A stretch of 64,000 nucleotides of DNA from positions 1 through 64,000 of the forward strand of contig NZ_JAAAMT010000005.1 of NCBI RefSeq assembly GCF_009905435.1, read 5' to 3'. Under the pieces are notes generated by a model, which was not told the origin of the DNA, did no database searches, and saw only the letters and a program-made list of their open reading frames with translations. This DNA comes from Pseudomonas sp. R5(2019) (GTDB lineage Bacteria > Pseudomonadota > Gammaproteobacteria > Pseudomonadales > Pseudomonadaceae). This document shows positions 8,203 to 19,084 of this stretch, one piece after another; position 1 is the stretch's first letter, and each line of letters begins with the position of its first letter. The position numbers were made by a program, and so were the translations under genes.

Positions 8203-8453
8203 ATTGTAGGAGCAGGGCTTGCCCGCGAATAAAGACACCGCCGTTTTTTCAGGTATTGCGCGTCATCGTTCTTCGCGGGCAAGCCCCAATGCCAGTCAGT
8301 TAAGGCATAAACTCTGTGGGAGCGGATTTATCCGCGAATGAATGCACCGTGGTTTTTCAGGCATTGCGCGTCGTCTTCATTCGCGGATAAATCCGCTCCC
8401 ACATGTAATTCGCCTTAACTGACGGGTATTGGGGCAAGCCCGGCTCCTACAGG
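8203..8453. repeat. Nested REP/REPIN cluster
   Basis: The gap between the two minus-strand genes is filled by palindromic repeats. First is a REPIN (8203-8287: GTAGGAGCAGGGCTTGCCCGCG ... CGCGGGCAAGCCCC). Then comes an arm CAATGCCAGTCAGTTAAGGC, a second REPIN of another class (8315-8402: GTGGGAGCGGATTTATCCGCG and complement), and the near-complement arm GCCTTAACTGACGGGTATTG. A REP half GGGGCAAGCCCGGCTCCTAC closes the cluster. The second REPIN therefore sits inside the arms of a larger inverted structure. The rest of the gap shows no gene. Confidence 0.85.
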
Positions 8454-8464
8454 CCCGGCGATTG

Positions 8465-9691
8465 TCACGCCTGGGACAGGCGACCGCCTTCGGCAGCCAG
8501 GCGGCCGATCAGGCCAGCAGGGTGCCAATGCTCGCCCCGATTCTTCTCAAGCGCCAGCAGGCGTTTCTTGATCTGCGCCATGCCTTGGGCATCGGCCCAG
8601 GCCATGGGGCCACCCTGAGCGGCGGGAAAGCCATAGCCGTTGAGATAGACCAGGTCAATATCATGGGCAGATTCGGCGATGCCCTCCTGCAAGATTTTTG
8701 CGCCCTCGTTGACCAACGCCAGCAAGCAGCGCTCCAGGATCTCTGGCGCGCCAATCGCGCGGCGTTCGTAACCCAGGCCTCGACTGACTCCGACCACCAG
8801 CGCATCGACCTCAGGGTCGTGCTCAGCCTGACGGCTACCCGGTTCGTAATGATAGAAGCCATTGCCTGTCTTCTGGCCATAACGGCCGAGCTCGCAGAGG
8901 CGGTTATCCACCTGCACCAGCGGGTCGTCCTGGCCCTTGCCGGCCAACTCACGCGCATGCCAGCCCAGGTCAATGCCGACGACGTCGAACATCCGAAACG
9001 GACCCATCGCAAAGCCAAAGCTCTGCATGGCCTCGTCCACTTCCGATGGCAAGGCGCCCTCAAGTAACATCGAACGGGCTTCGCGGACGTAGGTGTCGAG
9101 CATCCGGTTGCCGATAAAACCCTGGCAATTGCCGGCTACCACACTGACCTTGCCCATGCGCTCGCCGAGCGCCGTGGCGGCTTGCAGCACGGCAGGCGCG
9201 GTCTTGGCGGCGCGCACCACCTCCAGCAGTTTCATAATGTGGGCAGGGCTGAAAAAGTGCAGGCCCAGCACTTGGGCCGGCCGCTGGGTGACGGCAGCGA
9301 TGGCATCGATGTTCAGTGCCGAGGTATTGCTGGCCAGAATCGCCGAGGGTTTGAGCACTGCATCGAGTTCGCGAAAGATCGTCTGCTTGAGCTCCAGGTT
9401 CTCGTACACCGCCTCGATCACCAGGTCCACATCGCGAATCGCCGAATAATTCGCCGCTGACTCAACCCGTCCGCGTCGCTCAGCGGCCTCAGCCTCCCCA
9501 ATCCGCCCCTGGCGCACGCTATGCGCATAGGTTTGGGCCACGGCGGCCATGCCCTGCTCCAGCATCTGCGGGTTATTGTCCACCCACTGCACCCGCACGC
9601 CGGCATTGGCCAGGCACATGACAATGCCCCGCCCCATGGTCCCGGCGCCAATCACGGCGGCCCGCTGAATGTCGTAAGCGTTCTGGCTCAT
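8465..9691 (-). CDS. 3-hydroxyacyl-CoA dehydrogenase, stand-alone
   Basis: A 408-residue protein equal to the dehydrogenase half of FadB. The NAD-binding Rossmann domain begins VIGAGTMGRGIVMCLANAG (residues 14-32) and contains SNTSAL and LHFFSPAHIMKLLEVV. Two C-terminal helical 3HCDH domains follow (about 190-285 and 300-400). It oxidises L-3-hydroxyacyl-CoA to 3-ketoacyl-CoA with NAD. There is no enoyl-CoA hydratase domain, so it must act with a separate hydratase or on a special substrate. Monocistronic; REP elements flank both sides. Confidence 0.88.
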   Translation of the reverse strand: MSQNAYDIQRAAVIGAGTMGRGIVMCLANAGVRVQWVDNNPQMLEQGMAAVAQTYAHSVRQGRIGEAEAAERRGRVESAANYSAIRDVDLVIEAVYENLELKQTIFRELDAVLKPSAILASNTSALNIDAIAAVTQRPAQVLGLHFFSPAHIMKLLEVVRAAKTAPAVLQAATALGERMGKVSVVAGNCQGFIGNRMLDTYVREARSMLLEGALPSEVDEAMQSFGFAMGPFRMFDVVGIDLGWHARELAGKGQDDPLVQVDNRLCELGRYGQKTGNGFYHYEPGSRQAEHDPEVDALVVGVSRGLGYERRAIGAPEILERCLLALVNEGAKILQEGIAESAHDIDLVYLNGYGFPAAQGGPMAWADAQGMAQIKKRLLALEKNRGEHWHPAGLIGRLAAEGGRLSQA

Positions 9692-9804
9692 GGTACTTCC
9701 TCCATGCGGTGATACTTCGAACCATAGAACAGCGAGGGGTGGTTTTGAACTTTATTAGCGTGATGGGGGGCATTCAGCGGGTGAATGGGCTTATGAGTGC
9801 GGAC

Positions 9805-9893
9805 TGTAGGAGCCGAGCTTGCTCGCGATGCAGGCGCTGCGGTGTATCTGGCAAACCGCGGTGATGCAATCGCAGGCAAGCCTGGCTCCTACC
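9805..9893. repeat. REPIN, GTAGGAGC class
   Basis: Outer arms GTAGGAGCCGAGCTTGCTCGCGATG and the near-complement CATCG..AGGCAAGCCTGGCTCCTAC are 40 bases apart, with an inner GCGGTG/CACCGC-like pairing. It lies between the start of the 3-hydroxyacyl-CoA dehydrogenase gene and the end of pckA. Confidence 0.8.
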
Positions 9894-9934
9894 AGTTCAA
9901 AAGCTTGCGCCCGGGCTCTTGATATCGGCATAAA

Positions 9935-9965
9935 CAAAAAAGCCGCCCCGAAGGGCGGCTTTTTG
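9935..9965 (-). terminator. Terminator of pckA
   Basis: The stem AGCCGCCC-CGAA-GGGCGGCT (9941-9960) is flanked by an A-run on the left and a T-run on the right. On the minus strand this gives a GC-rich hairpin followed by TTTTTTGTTTA, just after the pckA stop. The hairpin could act in both directions, but no plus-strand gene enters it. Confidence 0.9.
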
Positions 9966-9987
9966 AGTTCAAGCGGCTGCGATCAGC

Positions 9988-11667
<1,680 letters not shown>

Positions 11668-11710
11668 CTATCTCGGGCTTTGACAGGAAATTCTCCTGTG
11701 CTGAAGCGTT

Positions 11711-12619
11711 TTAGTGCCGAGTACCCGAAGGGCTGTCCACACCGCCGCCAGCGAACAGTTGCGCTACATCGGTGGCATCGAAAAGATAGCGTTCATTGCA
11801 GAACTGGCAATCGATCTCGACGGTGCCGTTGTGCTCTTTGACCAACTGTTCGGCGTCGTCGGCACCCAGGCTGACCAGCGCACGCGCCGACCGCTCACGC
11901 GAGCAGGTGCAACGGAAGTGCAGCGGCTGGATGTCGAACAGGCGCACGTCCTCTTCGTGGTAGAGGCGATGCAGGATGGTTTCGTTGTCCAGGCTCAGCA
12001 GCTCTTCAGCGGTGAGGGTGTGGGCCAGGGTGGTGATGTGCTGCCAGCTGGCGGCCCGCTCGTCTTCCTCTTTGAGACGTTCGGCCGGCAGTTGCTGCAG
12101 CAGCACGCCGCGCGCACGGGAGCCATCGGCGTAAAGCCAGAAGCGCGTGCCCAGTTGCTCGGATTGCTTGAAGTAGTTGGTGAAGCAGTCCGACAACGAT
12201 TCGCCGGCAAGCTCGACGATGCCCTGGTAGCGCTTGCCCTGGGTCGGGTCGATGGTCATCACCAATTCGCTCTGGTCCTGCGGCATCAGGTCGCGCAGGG
12301 TGGCGCCGTCGGTGATCTGGTCTTCGTGGTAACGCGCCAGACCGCGGATTTCGCGCTCGCTCGAGCACTCGACCATCAGCAGCGGTACCGCGCCGTTGGA
12401 GCGGGCCTGAAGCACCAGCAAGCCATCGAACTTCAAGCTGCCAACCAGCAGGGAAGCGGCCGCCATCAACTCGCCTAGCAGCTGCGCGACCGGCCCCGGA
12501 TAGGGGTGTTTGGCCAGCACTTCAGCGTAACTGCGCTCCAGCGAGACCAGCTCGCCGCGCGTGTCGCTGTCGTCGAAAATGAAGCGCTGGGTGAAATCGG
12601 TGTCCGGTAAATCGTGCAT
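11711..12619 (-). CDS. hslO: Redox-regulated chaperone Hsp33
   Basis: A 302-residue Hsp33 holdase that is activated by oxidative unfolding and zinc release. The four zinc-binding cysteines are near the C-terminus: CTC in RCTCSRERS and CQFC in [10 protein letters not shown]. The ATG at 12619 ([13 protein letters not shown]) matches the usual start, although the frame is open for 80 more codons upstream. The Shine-Dalgarno in front of it is weak. hslR (Hsp15) lies 163 bases further on the same strand, as in many gammaproteobacteria, and may be co-transcribed. Confidence 0.95.
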   Translation of the reverse strand: MHDLPDTDFTQRFIFDDSDTRGELVSLERSYAEVLAKHPYPGPVAQLLGELMAAASLLVGSLKFDGLLVLQARSNGAVPLLMVECSSEREIRGLARYHEDQITDGATLRDLMPQDQSELVMTIDPTQGKRYQGIVELAGESLSDCFTNYFKQSEQLGTRFWLYADGSRARGVLLQQLPAERLKEEDERAASWQHITTLAHTLTAEELLSLDNETILHRLYHEEDVRLFDIQPLHFRCTCSRERSARALVSLGADDAEQLVKEHNGTVEIDCQFCNERYLFDATDVAQLFAGGGVDSPSGTRH

Positions 12620-12648
12620 AAGTCTATCTATCTGGATGGAGGACAAAA

Positions 12649-12762
12649 ATGTTTCAAACGACCGGTAAAGCCCGGCCTGGGCAGCTGGGGCTGCAGACGG
12701 GTATATTGCCGTTGCCCTACTGTGTTTCTGGCTATAGGCGTTTGGCCAGAGCCTTGGCCTGA
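12649..12762 (+). CDS. Possible 37-residue micro-ORF opposite the hslO leader
   Basis: A plus-strand [23 protein letters not shown]... of 37 codons starts at ATG 12649. It is preceded by GGAGG six bases upstream, the strongest Shine-Dalgarno in the neighbourhood. It lies in the gap between hslR and hslO, antisense to the hslO leader. There are no recognisable domains, and it may be chance: the GGAGG could simply be part of the hslO promoter region. Confidence 0.2.
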   Translation: MFQTTGKARPGQLGLQTGILPLPYCVSGYRRLARALA

Positions 12763-12782
12763 CTTTCGACGAATGGCGGTGC

Positions 12783-13187
12783 TCAATCGTTGGCGTCATC
12801 CTGAAACTGCTGAAGCTGGCGGCGCTGCTTCTTGTTCGGCCGCCCATCGGTGCTGACACTCAGTGCCCCCGCCTTGCGCATCGCTGCGGCTTGTTCGCGG
12901 CGAGCGATGCTCTGCTCGGTCTCGGCGTACAACAGCTGCGCTTCCGGCGCGCCGCGACGGGTCACTGACAGCGCCTTGACGACCACGGTGCGTTCATCAA
13001 AGCCGGTGCGAATCTGAAACTCATCGCCAATATGGGGTTCTTTTCCCGGTTTGCAACGGTCGCCCCGGTGATGAACCTTGCCGCTTTCGATCGCCGCCTT
13101 GGCCAGTGCCCGCGTTTTGTAGAAGCGCGCGGCCCACAGCCATTTATCGAGACGAACCTTGTCGTCCGCATCCGATTTCTGTGTCAC
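12783..13187 (-). CDS. hslR: Ribosome-associated heat shock protein Hsp15
   Basis: A 134-residue S4-domain RNA-binding protein ([20 protein letters not shown] at about residues 11-30) with a basic tail ([12 protein letters not shown]). Hsp15 rescues 50S subunits carrying stalled nascent chains. A GTG start at 13187 is chosen because AAGGGAG lies seven bases upstream; an in-frame ATG 30 bases further has no such signal. It is divergent from the rimBK genes and located next to hslO. Confidence 0.93.
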   Translation of the reverse strand: MTQKSDADDKVRLDKWLWAARFYKTRALAKAAIESGKVHHRGDRCKPGKEPHIGDEFQIRTGFDERTVVVKALSVTRRGAPEAQLLYAETEQSIARREQAAAMRKAGALSVSTDGRPNKKQRRQLQQFQDDAND

Positions 13188-13451
13188 TGCAAAACTCCCT
13201 TCATCTACATGCCCCAAACTCTACTCCGCTGCGCGCTCAAGCCCAAACCCCACGATCAGCGGCGCCTGCAGGCAGGTATTTCGCAAGTGTCGCACACGAT
13301 ACCTATCGCCATTTTCATCCGTTTCTGCCTGAATACCGCGCAAAGGGTCCAGGCAGTCCCCTGCGTGTGTGTGCGCAAGCGCTATGCTGGGGTGAATTTA
13401 CCCGCACGCGCCGGGTCCGAACCCGAGTATTTCCTTCGCCGGTTAATCATT

Positions 13452-13934
13452 TTGAAGACATTCGACCATTTGACAGTTATCGGTTTGCGCGAGTGGGTGG
13501 CGCTGCCTGGCCTCGGGGTCGCGGGCCTGCGGGCCAAGATCGATACCGGTGCCAGCACCTCGACCCTGCATGCGACGGAAGTCGAAACCTTTGTGCGCGA
13601 TGGCGAAAAATGGGTGCGTTTCAATGCGCACCTCGGTTCGGTGGTGCAGTTGCGTCATCGGCGCTGCGAAGCGCCTCTGGTGACGATGAAAAACATCAAA
13701 AGCTCCAACGGCCAAGCCCAGACCCGCTACGTGATCCGCACGCCACTGGCACTCGGAGACAGGGTGTGGGAGGTGGAATTCACCCTGGCCTGCCGCAAGG
13801 CGATGCGCTATCGCCTGCTGCTCGGTTCCAAAGCCCTGATCCATGGCCAGTTGGTGGTCAACCCAGGGCTTGCTTACGTTCAAGAAAAACCGGCGTTCCC
13901 GGTCTCTCCCCCCTCTTCTACAGGTGTTGCATGA
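13452..13934 (+). CDS. rimB: RimB, ATP-dependent zinc-protease family (RimK partner)
   Basis: A 160-residue protein with a retropepsin-like DTGA motif ([12 protein letters not shown], residues 29-40), belonging to the small aspartic-protease-fold family found beside rimK. In Pseudomonas the partner RimB acts on RimK-modified ribosomal protein S6 (established for P. fluorescens rimABK). The start is a TTG at 13452 ([15 protein letters not shown]), where homologues begin; no ATG is available nearby in frame except far upstream. Its stop overlaps the rimK start (ATGA). No convincing rimA was seen upstream. Confidence 0.85.
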   Translation: MKTFDHLTVIGLREWVALPGLGVAGLRAKIDTGASTSTLHATEVETFVRDGEKWVRFNAHLGSVVQLRHRRCEAPLVTMKNIKSSNGQAQTRYVIRTPLALGDRVWEVEFTLACRKAMRYRLLLGSKALIHGQLVVNPGLAYVQEKPAFPVSPPSSTGVA

Positions 13935-14836
13935 AGATCGCTGTCCTGTCGCGCAATCCGCGTCTGTATTCCACCCGTCGTCTGGTTGAGGCGGGCGCCG
14001 AACGTGGCCATGAGATGGTGGTGATCGACACCCTGCGCGCGTACATGAACATTGCCAGCCACAAGCCGCAGATTCATTATCGCGGCAAGCCGCTGGAAGG
14101 GTTCGATGCGGTGATCCCTCGTATTGGCGCGTCCGTCACCTTCTATGGCTGCGCCGTGCTGCGCCAGTTCGAAATGATGGGCGTGTTCCCGCTCAACGAG
14201 TCGGTGGCCATCGCCCGCTCGCGGGACAAACTGCGCTCGCTGCAGTTGTTGTCGCGCCGTGGCGTGGGCCTGCCGGTCACAGGCTTCGCTCACTCGCCGG
14301 ACGATATTCCCGACCTGATCCGGATGGTCAACGGCGCGCCGCTGGTGATCAAGGTGCTCGAGGGCACCCAGGGCATCGGCGTGGTGCTGTGCGAAACCAC
14401 CAAGGCGGCCGAATCGGTGATCGAAGCCTTCATGGGCCTGAAGCAGAACATCATGGTGCAGGAGTACATCAAGGAAGCCGGCGGTGCCGATATCCGCTGC
14501 TTCGTGGTCGGCGACAAGGTGATTGCCTCGATGAAACGCCAGGCCAAACCGGGCGAATTCCGCTCCAACCTTCACCGTGGCGGCACCGCGAGCCTGATCA
14601 AGATCACCCCGGAAGAGCGCATGACCGCCATTCGTGCGGCCAAGGTGATGGGCTTGTCGGTAGCGGGCGTGGATATCCTGCGCTCCAACCACGGGCCGCT
14701 GGTGATGGAGGTCAACTCCTCGCCGGGGCTGGAAGGCATCGAAACCACCACCAGCAAGGATGTGGCCGGGATGATCATCGAGCACATCGAGAAAAATGGT
14801 GGGCCGAACATGACCCGGACCAAGGGCAAGGGCTGA
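13931..14836 (+). CDS. rimK: Ribosomal protein S6--L-glutamate ligase RimK
   Basis: A 301-residue ATP-grasp ligase that adds glutamate residues to the C-terminus of ribosomal protein S6, altering the proteome in Pseudomonas. The ATP-grasp signature runs through [35 protein letters not shown] and a C-terminal metal-binding [14 protein letters not shown]. Length is typical (about 300). It is translationally coupled to rimB and followed by a REPIN. Confidence 0.96.
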   Translation: MKIAVLSRNPRLYSTRRLVEAGAERGHEMVVIDTLRAYMNIASHKPQIHYRGKPLEGFDAVIPRIGASVTFYGCAVLRQFEMMGVFPLNESVAIARSRDKLRSLQLLSRRGVGLPVTGFAHSPDDIPDLIRMVNGAPLVIKVLEGTQGIGVVLCETTKAAESVIEAFMGLKQNIMVQEYIKEAGGADIRCFVVGDKVIASMKRQAKPGEFRSNLHRGGTASLIKITPEERMTAIRAAKVMGLSVAGVDILRSNHGPLVMEVNSSPGLEGIETTTSKDVAGMIIEHIEKNGGPNMTRTKGKG

Positions 14837-14866
14837 CTCTTTCAAACTCAACACCTAACCCCAACC

Positions 14867-14954
14867 GTGGGAGCGGATTTATCCGCGAAATAGAGGCGAT
14901 ACGGTCTGCCTGACACACCGCAGCGTTTCTATTCGCGGATAAATCCGCTCCCAC
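14867..14954. repeat. REPIN, GTGGGAGCGGATTTATCCGCG class
   Basis: Perfect arms GTGGGAGCGGATTTATCCGCG and its complement CGCGGATAAATCCGCTCCCAC lie 46 bases apart between the convergent rimK and the RND pump gene. It is the same class as the elements at 8315-8402 and 30086-30165. A transcript 3'-end role is possible since no other terminator was seen here. Confidence 0.85.
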
Positions 14955-14969
14955 ATTAGGGGTTCGGCG

Positions 14970-17900
14970 TTATTGGTTGGCCGGCTCGCGAATCTTGTAC
15001 CAGGCCACATACAGCGCCGGCAGAAACAGTAGCGTCAGCAAGGTCGCAATGATGATCCCGCCAATCATCGCGTAAGCCATCGGCCCCCAGAACACTTCCC
15101 GGGCAATCGGAATCATCCCCAGGCTCGCCGCCGCGGCGGTCAGCAAAATGGGACGACGGCGGTGCTCGGTCGCCTCGATCACCGCGTTCCAGGGTAAATA
15201 ACCATCACGCTCGAATGATTCGATCTGGGTCACCAGAATCACCGAGTTGCGGATGATGATGCCGATCAGCGCCAGAATCCCGAGAATCGCCACAAAGCCC
15301 ATCGGCGTCCCGGTCGGGACCAGCGCCAACACCACGCCGATCAAACCCAGCGGCGCCACGCTCGCCACCAGGAACAGCTTCTGCACACTGTGCAGCTGAA
15401 TCATCAAGAAAGTCGCCATCAGGAACAGCATCAATGGCACCACCTTGGCGATCGGCCCCTGGGCCTTGCCGCTCTCCTCCACCGTACCGCCTGTTGCGAC
15501 CTGGTAGCCGACCGGCAGCTTGCCGGCGAATTCGTCGATCTGTGGCTTGAGCAGCCTGACCAGGTCAGTGGGCTGGATTTCGTCGCTGACCGCCGCCTTG
15601 ATGGTAATGGTCGGCTTGCGGTCACGCCGCCATACCAGCGGCTGCTCCAGCTCATAACGCACGGTCGCGAACGACAGCAGCGGGATTGACGTGCCGCTTG
15701 GCGTGACGATCTGCAGGTTCTGCAAGGTTTCCGGCGAGCCGCGCTCGCTGTCCACCGCCCGCCCGACCACGTCGATCAGGTAGATATCGTCGTGGACCTG
15801 AGTGACCGCCAAGCCGCTGACAATACTGTTCATCAAGCTGGCCACATCCTCGGACGACAACCCCAGCTGCCGGGCCTTGTCCTGAGCGATGTCGATGCGC
15901 AGGACTTTGCCGGGCTCGTTCCAGTCGTAGATGATTTCGCCAATGTGCGAGTTGTTGTCCAGCAGGGTCGCCAGGTCAATGGCGTGCTTGCGTACTTGAT
16001 CGATATCGGGGCCGCTGACCCGGTACTGGATCGGCCGGCCCACCGGTGGACCCATCTCGAGCGCCTGGACAAAGCTGCCGGTGCCGACAAAATCATCACG
16101 CAAAATCTTGCTCAGCCTGCCCATCAACGCACCACGCTCTTCCAGGCCCTTGCTGGCAATGACCAACTGCGCGTAGTACGGGTTTTCCAGTTGCTGGTCC
16201 AGCGGCAGGTAGAAACGGATCGCGCCCTGGCCGATGTAGGTGCTCCAGCTAACGATGTCCGGGTCATCCTTGATCGCCGCTTCAAGCCGATCCACGGCCT
16301 TGCGGGTTTCCTGGATCGAAGCGTTTTGCGGCAGGTTCAGGTCCACCAGAATCTCGGGCCGGTCCGAAGACGGGAAGAATTGGTTCTGCACAAAGCGCAT
16401 GCAAAACACCGCCAGCACAAACAGCAACACCGTGCCGATGATGGTCAGCCAGCGGTTGCGCATGCTCCAGAGCAACCCGCGATTGAAGGCCCGGCCAATA
16501 CGCCCGGGCTCCTCGTTGTGGGGCTTCACGTTGGTGCTGAGGATGTGCACGCCGATCACCGGGGCAAACAGCACTGCGACGATCCATGACACCAGCATCG
16601 CCACCGCAATCACGGCAAACAGGGTGAAGGTGTACTCACCGGCGGAGCTGGCGTTCAGGCCGATGGGCACGAAGCCCGCCACCGTCACCAGCGTACCGGT
16701 CAGCATCGGGAAGGCCGTGGAGGTGTAGGCGAACGTTGCCGCCTGCTCCTTGGTCTCGCCCATCTCCAGGCGCGTGACCATCATCTCCACCGTGATCATG
16801 GCGTCGTCCACCAACAGCCCGAGGGCAATGATCAACGCCCCCAGCGAAATGCGCTGCATGGTGATACCGCTGTACTCCATGAACACGAACACCATCGCCA
16901 GCACCAGCGGAATCGAGCACGCCACCACCAGCCCTGCGCGCACGCCGAGGCTGACAAAGCTCACCACCAGAACGATGATCACCGCTTCGAACAGCGCGCT
17001 GGTAAACCCGCCTACGGCTTTCTCGACCACATCGGCCTGGGACGACACGGTATGCACTTCGATGCCCACCGGCAGGTCAGCCGTCAGGCTTTGCATGCGC
17101 TCATGCAGCGCGTTACCGAATGCCTGAATGTTGCCGCCCGCTTTCATCGCGATCGCCAGGCCAATGGCGGGTTGGCCGTTGAAGCGGAACAGCGGCGCCG
17201 GCGGGTCGACGTAGCCACGGCTGATGTCGGCGATATCGGCCAGCCGATAGAAGCGATCGTTGAGCCGCAGGTTCACCGCTTCCAGGTCTTTTTCCGAGGC
17301 GAACTGCCCGGAGGTGCGCACTGAAATCCGTTCAGGTCCGGCCTCGATCACCCCGGCGGGGGTCACCGCGTTCTGCGATTGCAGGCTTTGCACGACCTGG
17401 CGCTGATCCAGCCCCAGCGCCGCCAGTTTGCGGGTGGAAATGTTCAGATACAGGACTTCGTCCTGCTCACCGATCATCTCGACCTTGCCCAACCCCGGCA
17501 CCTCACGGATCTCGGCGCGCACCTGCTCCACGTAGTCGCGCAGCTGGCGCATGCTCAAGCCGTCAGCGGTAAAGGCGTAGACCGAACCGAACACATCACC
17601 GAACTCGTCGTTGAATCCCGGCCCCTGAAGGCCCTGCGGGAAATCGCCGCGGATGTCCTGGATCTTCTTGCGCACCTGATACCAGATCTGCGGAATGTCC
17701 TCGGCCTTGGTGGTGTCGCGCAGGTTGACGAACACCGTCGACTCACCGGGCCGGGTGTAGCTTTTCACGAAGTCGAGAGAGTCCAGCTCTTCAAGCTTTT
17801 TCTCGATCCGGTCGGTGACCTGGTCCAGCGTTTCGTCCTGGGTCGCGCCCGGCCAGCGGGTCTGAATCACCATGGTCTTGATGGTGAAGGACGGGTCTTC

Positions 17901-18020
17901 TTCTCGACCCAGATTGAAGTAGGAAAACACCCCCATCAGCAGCGCAACAAACATGAGGTACCAGATAAATGACTGGTGCTTGAGTGCCCATTCGGACAGG
18001 TTGAAGCTCCCTTTCATCAC
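14970..18020 (-). CDS. triC: RND efflux pump inner-membrane subunit (TriC-like)
   Basis: A 1016-residue HAE-family RND transporter. It has a membrane helix at residues 17-35, two large periplasmic loops, a helix block around 335-500 with the proton-relay aspartates (ALGLLVDDAMITVE) and a second block near 870-1005. The family exports drugs and detergents from the periplasm with proton antiport. It is the last gene of a three-gene operon with two adjacent membrane-fusion proteins, the arrangement of P. aeruginosa TriABC (triclosan efflux). Its start overlaps the stop of the preceding gene by four bases. The triC name rests on architecture and overall likeness. Confidence 0.85.
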   Translation of the reverse strand: MMKGSFNLSEWALKHQSFIWYLMFVALLMGVFSYFNLGREEDPSFTIKTMVIQTRWPGATQDETLDQVTDRIEKKLEELDSLDFVKSYTRPGESTVFVNLRDTTKAEDIPQIWYQVRKKIQDIRGDFPQGLQGPGFNDEFGDVFGSVYAFTADGLSMRQLRDYVEQVRAEIREVPGLGKVEMIGEQDEVLYLNISTRKLAALGLDQRQVVQSLQSQNAVTPAGVIEAGPERISVRTSGQFASEKDLEAVNLRLNDRFYRLADIADISRGYVDPPAPLFRFNGQPAIGLAIAMKAGGNIQAFGNALHERMQSLTADLPVGIEVHTVSSQADVVEKAVGGFTSALFEAVIIVLVVSFVSLGVRAGLVVACSIPLVLAMVFVFMEYSGITMQRISLGALIIALGLLVDDAMITVEMMVTRLEMGETKEQAATFAYTSTAFPMLTGTLVTVAGFVPIGLNASSAGEYTFTLFAVIAVAMLVSWIVAVLFAPVIGVHILSTNVKPHNEEPGRIGRAFNRGLLWSMRNRWLTIIGTVLLFVLAVFCMRFVQNQFFPSSDRPEILVDLNLPQNASIQETRKAVDRLEAAIKDDPDIVSWSTYIGQGAIRFYLPLDQQLENPYYAQLVIASKGLEERGALMGRLSKILRDDFVGTGSFVQALEMGPPVGRPIQYRVSGPDIDQVRKHAIDLATLLDNNSHIGEIIYDWNEPGKVLRIDIAQDKARQLGLSSEDVASLMNSIVSGLAVTQVHDDIYLIDVVGRAVDSERGSPETLQNLQIVTPSGTSIPLLSFATVRYELEQPLVWRRDRKPTITIKAAVSDEIQPTDLVRLLKPQIDEFAGKLPVGYQVATGGTVEESGKAQGPIAKVVPLMLFLMATFLMIQLHSVQKLFLVASVAPLGLIGVVLALVPTGTPMGFVAILGILALIGIIIRNSVILVTQIESFERDGYLPWNAVIEATEHRRRPILLTAAAASLGMIPIAREVFWGPMAYAMIGGIIIATLLTLLFLPALYVAWYKIREPANQ

Positions 18021-19084
18021 TGGCTTTCCTCATCCACTTTGATTTTTTGCCCCGGTTTCAAGCTGTTCACGCCGGCACTGACCACTCGCTCCCCGGGCTT
18101 GACCCCCGCGGCCAGCAATACCTTGTCGCCCTCCCGACTCAGCACTTTCACCTCGTGAGGTGAGACCGTGCCGGCCTTCGTGTCGATCACCCACACCTGC
18201 GTCTTGCCGTCGACTTCCTGCAACGCGTTGGCCGGCAGTTCGATGCGCGGCGTGATGACCGAACTCAGGGTCACGCTGATCGCGGTCCCCAGACGAAACC
18301 CGGCGGGTGTTTGCGCCAGGGTCAGGCGGGCACGGCGGGTGCGCGTCGCACTTTCGGCCTGGGGTTCGATTTCCCGCAGTTTTGCCGTGGTGTGGATACT
18401 CGGGTCGAGCTGCGCTGCCACCGTGAACTCAACGCCCACCGGCAATTGATCGGCCAGGCTCGCCGGCAGGTCGATCACCGCTTCCTTGATATCCGGCTGG
18501 GCCAGGGTGACCACCTGCTGGCCGACGCTGACCACTTGCCCGGCCTCCGCGTGCCAGGCGGTTACCACGGCCGCGTGGTCGCTGTGCAACTCGCTGTAGC
18601 CGAGCTGGTCACGCGACTGGCTGACAGCCGCCCTGGCCTGTTCCAGCTGGGCGCCGGTGGTTTTCAGGTCGGTCTGGGCGATGTCCAGTTGCGCCTGGGC
18701 GCCCACCCCTCGATTGAACAGCTCCTGCTGGCGTCGAGCATTGGCCTGGGCGTTGATCCATTGCGCCTGGATCTTCGCCAGATCCCCTTCACTGGCCCGC
18801 AGCTGGTTTTGCTGATCGGTCGGGTCCAGCGTCGCCAGCAAGGCGCCTTTGCCGACCTGAGCGCCCACGTCGACATGGCGCCGGGCGATCCGGCCCGACA
18901 CCCGAAACCCCAAGGTACTCTCGTAACGCGCCTGGATGGTGCCGGCAAAGCGGCCATAGGTTTCCTGATCCTGAGCCTTGACCTCCACAGACAACACCGG
19001 CCGGACCGGCTCTGGCGCGGGTTCTTCCTTGGAGCAGGCCGCCAGCAGCAGGCCGCTCAACAGCCACAGCAATACACGCTTCAT
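18017..19084 (-). CDS. triB: RND periplasmic adaptor lipoprotein (TriB-like)
   Basis: A 355-residue membrane-fusion protein. The N-terminal signal ends in a lipobox (LLAAC, Cys17), so it is a periplasmic lipoprotein. A lipoyl/barrel-sandwich half begins RIARRHVDVGAQVGKG (about 65-80), an alpha-helical hairpin spans about 95-170, and beta-barrel and membrane-proximal domains follow. It links the RND pump to an outer-membrane channel. It overlaps both neighbours by four bases, indicating tight co-translation with the other fusion protein. Confidence 0.87.
   Translation of the reverse strand: MKRVLLWLLSGLLLAACSKEEPAPEPVRPVLSVEVKAQDQETYGRFAGTIQARYESTLGFRVSGRIARRHVDVGAQVGKGALLATLDPTDQQNQLRASEGDLAKIQAQWINAQANARRQQELFNRGVGAQAQLDIAQTDLKTTGAQLEQARAAVSQSRDQLGYSELHSDHAAVVTAWHAEAGQVVSVGQQVVTLAQPDIKEAVIDLPASLADQLPVGVEFTVAAQLDPSIHTTAKLREIEPQAESATRTRRARLTLAQTPAGFRLGTAISVTLSSVITPRIELPANALQEVDGKTQVWVIDTKAGTVSPHEVKVLSREGDKVLLAAGVKPGERVVSAGVNSLKPGQKIKVDEESQ

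Noticed and set aside
8203..8453. CRISPR array
   Set aside because: The repeats are inverted REP palindromes of two classes, not evenly spaced direct repeats with unique spacers, and no cas genes occur in the window.
13106..14836. 576-codon frame that appears to fuse an upstream ORF to rimK
   Set aside because: The part before 13931 is out-of-frame shadow of hslR and rimB; rimK starts at the ATG at 13931 coupled to rimB.
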